NCBI RefSeq assembly: GCF_030732005.1
Contig: NZ_JAROCA010000091.1
Location: 1-8,126 of the forward strand
Source of the DNA: Tigheibacillus jepli
GTDB taxonomy: Bacteria > Bacillota > Bacilli > Bacillales > Amphibacillaceae
Length of the DNA: 8,126 nucleotides
Direction of reading: 5' to 3'
Below are positions 6,800 through 8,126 of this stretch, in pieces. The notes beneath the pieces were generated by a model. It was given only the letters and a program-made list of their open reading frames with translations. It did not search any database and was not told where the DNA came from. Each line of letters begins with the position of its first letter. Within the stretch, counting starts at the first letter, position 1. The translations under genes and the position numbers were made by a program.

Positions 6800-7142
6800 T
6801 TGACTCTTGAGGAATTAAAAGCCGTTCAATTGTTGTGTACCAGGATTAAAGAAAAATTAGCGGTGAAAAAAGTTTATTTATTTGGATAAAAAGCAAGAGG
6901 AGAGGGGAACGAGTATCAGATATAGATCTTCTTGTGCTGACAAGTAAAACGAGAAATGAAATGATAGGTGGGAATTATCCGACATAGCATCCGATATAAA
7001 CATTGATTTTAGTGTTTCGTTGAATTGTTTGTATTTCAATGAGGACGATTGGGAAGATGGCGTTAATGTAAATCCTCTTTTAAAATCCAATGTGGAAAAG
7101 GATGGGATTGCAATTGCCCCATTAAATAAAACTATCTGGTAA
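6800..7142 (+). pseudogene. Broken MNT-type nucleotidyltransferase gene
   Basis: Joined across three frames this reads as a stand-alone nucleotidyltransferase-domain protein of about 113 residues, the usual size of MNT proteins that pair with HEPN proteins. It begins LTLEELKAVQLL (TTG 6800, with GGGAG upstream) and reaches VYLFG. A TAA (6887-6889) then replaces the serine codon of the catalytic GS motif, and KARGEGNEY follows. A one-base loss just before 6916 shifts the frame to SDIDLLVLTSKTRNEMI, which keeps the DxD pair. A second shift near 6967 leads to WELSDIASDINIDF, then YFNEDDWEDG and NVEKDGIAIAP, ending at TAA 7140-7142. The tail pattern (EDDW then EKDGI) is typical of this family. 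With one nonsense codon and two shifts it cannot make the protein. No HEPN partner gene follows before the terminator. Confidence 0.8.
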
Positions 7143-7169
7143 ACCTAGGATAGTTTTATTGCGTTTTTT
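7125..7169 (+). terminator. Strong terminator after the nucleotidyltransferase pseudogene
   Basis: A perfect 12-bp stem joins 7125-7136 to 7149-7160 around a 12-base loop, followed by GCG and six T residues (7164-7169). It overlaps the pseudogene's stop codon. Its position suggests that the original transcription unit ended here, without a downstream partner gene. Confidence 0.85.
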
Positions 7170-7444
7170 CAGCATAGTAACCATGAGGTCTCGGGAACCT
7201 TTACGTTCTGCGGTAGTTTTTTAAGAAATAGTTTTTTACTGAACAGTTCCTAGTTGAAAATAATTCGTAAATTCATTGTTTAGATGGTTCGAGAATATTT
7301 TGTATCACTGGAACATGTTAAATTTCCGTATATTAAATTGTACTTTCATTTTTTCCCCAAAATAATAACATCCAGTTCCTATCCAGCCCTAGGATAGCCA
7401 TTCCAATTGTCTTACTCCGGATGACACCCATCGTCAGAAAACAA
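7170..7444 (+). other. AT-rich stretch without a recognised gene
   Basis: Nothing coding could be supported on either strand. The only structure seen is a small hairpin, CTATCC (7379-7384) with GGATAG (7392-7397). It shares the string CCTAGGATAG with the terminator at 7144-7153. A short minus-strand reading frame of about 30 residues is present but has no ribosome binding site. Confidence 0.5.
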
Positions 7445-7473
7445 TTGACATTGCGAAAAAGTATCGATACACT
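7445..7473 (+). promoter_or_regulatory. Sigma-A promoter before the small ORF and ABC-F gene
   Basis: A perfect TTGACA (7445-7450), a 17-base spacer and TACACT (7468-7473; 4 of 6) lie just upstream of an ideal ribosome binding site. TATACT at 7473-7478 is a closer -10 match but leaves a 22-base spacer. Confidence 0.6.
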
Positions 7474-7500
7474 ATACTTATATAAAAGGAGGTGGATCAG

Positions 7501-7617
7501 ATGTTTTCAACTGGTAGTAGCATAGCAAAATTCCAAGCATACCTATGGATGTGTTATGCAATTTTTTCCAACACTTTTGCACAACGGGATACGTATGCCC
7601 TTTTTCAGCAAAATTGA
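7501..7617 (+). CDS. Unrecognised 38-codon ORF with near-ideal translation signals
   Basis: The ORF starts MFSTGSSIAKFQAYLWM and ends in QQN at TGA 7615-7617. Its Shine-Dalgarno AAAGGAGGTG (7485-7494) is close to a perfect match to the 16S tail, 6 bases before ATG. The same frame continues immediately after the TGA with ATG 7618 and 36 more codons (to TAA 7726-7728), containing WRWGVCSGVFFVA. Two readings fit: a 75-residue gene broken by a TGG-to-TGA change, or a short leader peptide whose expression bears on the ABC-F gene 150 bases downstream. Aromatic and hydrophobic residues are common in both halves, but there is no clear membrane segment. I do not recognise the family. Confidence 0.5.
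   Translation: MFSTGSSIAKFQAYLWMCYAIFSNTFAQRDTYALFQQN
7586..7605 (+). promoter_or_regulatory. Weak terminator-like hairpin inside the small ORF
   Basis: GGGAT (7586-7590) can pair with ATGCCC (7595-7600) with one bulged G and a four-base ACGT loop, followed by five T residues. It could act as an attenuator for the ABC-F gene. The stem is short, so it may be chance. Confidence 0.2.
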
Positions 7618-7728
7618 ATGGAAAAAATACTAGCAGGAGACATCTGTCCACGAACGTATATTACGATATGGCGTTGGGGTGTATGCTCTGGCGTCTTTTT
7701 TGTTGCCAAAAATCATGCTTTTAACTAA
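7618..7728 (+). pseudogene. In-frame continuation of the small ORF after a TGA
   Basis: Thirty-six codons beginning at an ATG directly after the TGA of the preceding ORF and in the same frame (MEKILAGDICPRTYITIW then RWGVCSGVFFVAKNHAFN). It has no good ribosome binding site of its own. It would be made only by reinitiation or readthrough, or it is the lost second half of a single gene. The call depends on the reading of the upstream ORF. Confidence 0.35.
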
Positions 7729-7768
7729 ATAAATGGACGGCGTCTCTTCTGAATCGGAGGAAGAGAAA

Positions 7769-8071
7769 ATGATTATTTGCAATCTGCAAGACGTAACCCA
7801 GACACATGGTGCGACTACCGTTTTTGAAAATATAAATTGGCAGATCAAAAGTGAGGAACGTATTGGTCTGATTGGAAGGAACGGGGAAGGAAAAACAACA
7901 TTGTTGTATTTGCTGGCAGGACTGACTGCACCAGCAAAAGGAACTGTTTCATGGAGCAAAAATGAGACAAAAGGCATGTTGGAACAATTGCCGAACGTTA
8001 ATGAAAATGAAATCGTGGAAACGATTTTATATCAGGCATTTTCATCTATCCCAAGTTTCGGCAGTTTTTGA
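7769..8071 (+). pseudogene. ABC-F ATPase, N-terminal fragment only
   Basis: The ORF gives 100 residues where ABC-F proteins have roughly 500 or more and two ATPase domains. The first 91 look genuine: MIICNLQDVTQTHGATTVFENINW opens like the family, GRNGEGKT (36-43) is the Walker A motif, and the segment to about 91 matches the region before the Q-loop. The last residues (SSIPSFGSF) and the TGA at 8069-8071 come from the inserted DNA. ABC-F proteins bind the ribosomal E site and act either in translation or in protection from ribosome-targeting antibiotics; this fragment is too short to say which. It lacks the signature motif and Walker B, so it cannot be active. ATG 7769 is chosen because GGAGG (7756-7760) lies 8 bases upstream; the frame is open from 7733. 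Confidence 0.75.
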
Positions 8072-8097
8072 GAAAAACACCCCAAAAACTGCCTTTT
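8060..8097 (+). terminator. Terminator-like hairpin inside the presumed IS end
   Basis: GGCAGTTTTTG (8060-8070) pairs perfectly with CAAAAACTGCC (8083-8093) across a 12-base loop, followed by TTTT. It would stop transcripts entering from the ABC-F side, a common protection against readthrough into a transposase gene. Confidence 0.55.
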
Positions 8098-8123
8098 GAC
8101 GTTCCAAAACATTGATTTATCAA
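8096..8123 (+). promoter_or_regulatory. Possible promoter reading into the presumed IS
   Basis: TTGACG (8096-8101), a 16-base spacer and TATCAA (8118-8123; 4 of 6) lie just after the hairpin, where a transposase promoter would be expected. The window ends before any reading frame can be tested. Confidence 0.3.
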
Positions 8124-8126
8124 TGT

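Larger units (their letters stand above)
8042..8126. mobile_element. Probable end of an insertion sequence interrupting the ABC-F gene
   Basis: ABC-F similarity stops at about 8041. The following sequence is non-coding and holds a large inverted repeat (8060-8093), as often found just inside IS ends. The window stops before any transposase, so the family is unknown, and neither the target duplication nor the exact boundary can be seen. A deletion junction is the main alternative. Confidence 0.45.

Noticed and set aside
7333..7450. A minus-strand reading frame of about 32 codons from its ATG (MGVIRSKTIGMAILG...), hydrophobic and transporter-like at first sight
   Set aside because: It is short, has no ribosome binding site and overlaps the TTGACA promoter of the plus-strand ORF.
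7630..7977. A 115-codon minus-strand reading frame opposite the ABC-F start
   Set aside because: It lies opposite an ABC-F N-terminus with a clear Walker A motif, resembles no family and has no ribosome binding site.

Overview
The window looks like chromosomal DNA from a low-GC Gram-positive bacterium of the Bacillaceae, possibly one of the halophilic or halotolerant genera. The evidence is the gene set (Bacillus-type PepT, a LdcB/YodJ-like lipoprotein carboxypeptidase, MBL hydrolase, ABC-F ATPase), the strong GGAGG ribosome binding sites, the sigma-A promoter hexamers and several intrinsic terminators. The genus cannot be fixed from the sequence alone.

Layout. (1) Positions 1-1920: an HD-domain phosphohydrolase gene (+) with its own extended -10 promoter converges on a zinc D,D-/L,D-carboxypeptidase lipoprotein gene (-). 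A strong minus-strand terminator lies between them. (2) Positions 1912-3199: pepT (-), with its own terminator, is transcribed divergently from the next operon. (3) Positions 3386-4785: a two-gene operon (+) of a tandem-rhodanese sulfurtransferase (TTG start) and 3-methyladenine DNA glycosylase I (tag), separated by 2 bases. (4) Positions 4786-5123: a gene-free stretch with two clear and one decayed copy of a hairpin-forming repeat at an exact 52-base period, followed by a good sigma-A promoter. (5) Positions 5124-5636: a small protein with an N-terminal coiled coil and a C-terminal GNAT-like acetyltransferase domain, then a terminator. (6) Positions 5738-6701: a possible 14-codon leader ORF whose stop codon lies in the Shine-Dalgarno of a NAPE-PLD-like metallo-beta-lactamase-fold hydrolase. 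(7) Positions 6738-8126: a decaying accessory zone. It holds a nucleotidyltransferase (MNT-type) pseudogene still flanked by a promoter and a terminator, and a 38-codon ORF with near-ideal expression signals that is cut by an in-frame TGA. It ends with the N-terminal 91 residues of an ABC-F ATPase, cut off by what appears to be the end of an insertion sequence.

How the genes relate. The left two thirds is ordinary housekeeping and maintenance: cell-wall trimming, tripeptide breakdown, sulfur transfer and alkylation repair. Apart from the sulfurtransferase-tag pair the genes look like independent transcription units. The right end is where gene loss and mobile DNA have acted. No CRISPR array, tRNA or rRNA was seen. 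I found no convincing complete new system. The best leads are the 52-base hairpin repeats, the leader-like ORF in front of the broken ABC-F gene, and the remnant of what may have been a HEPN/MNT module.
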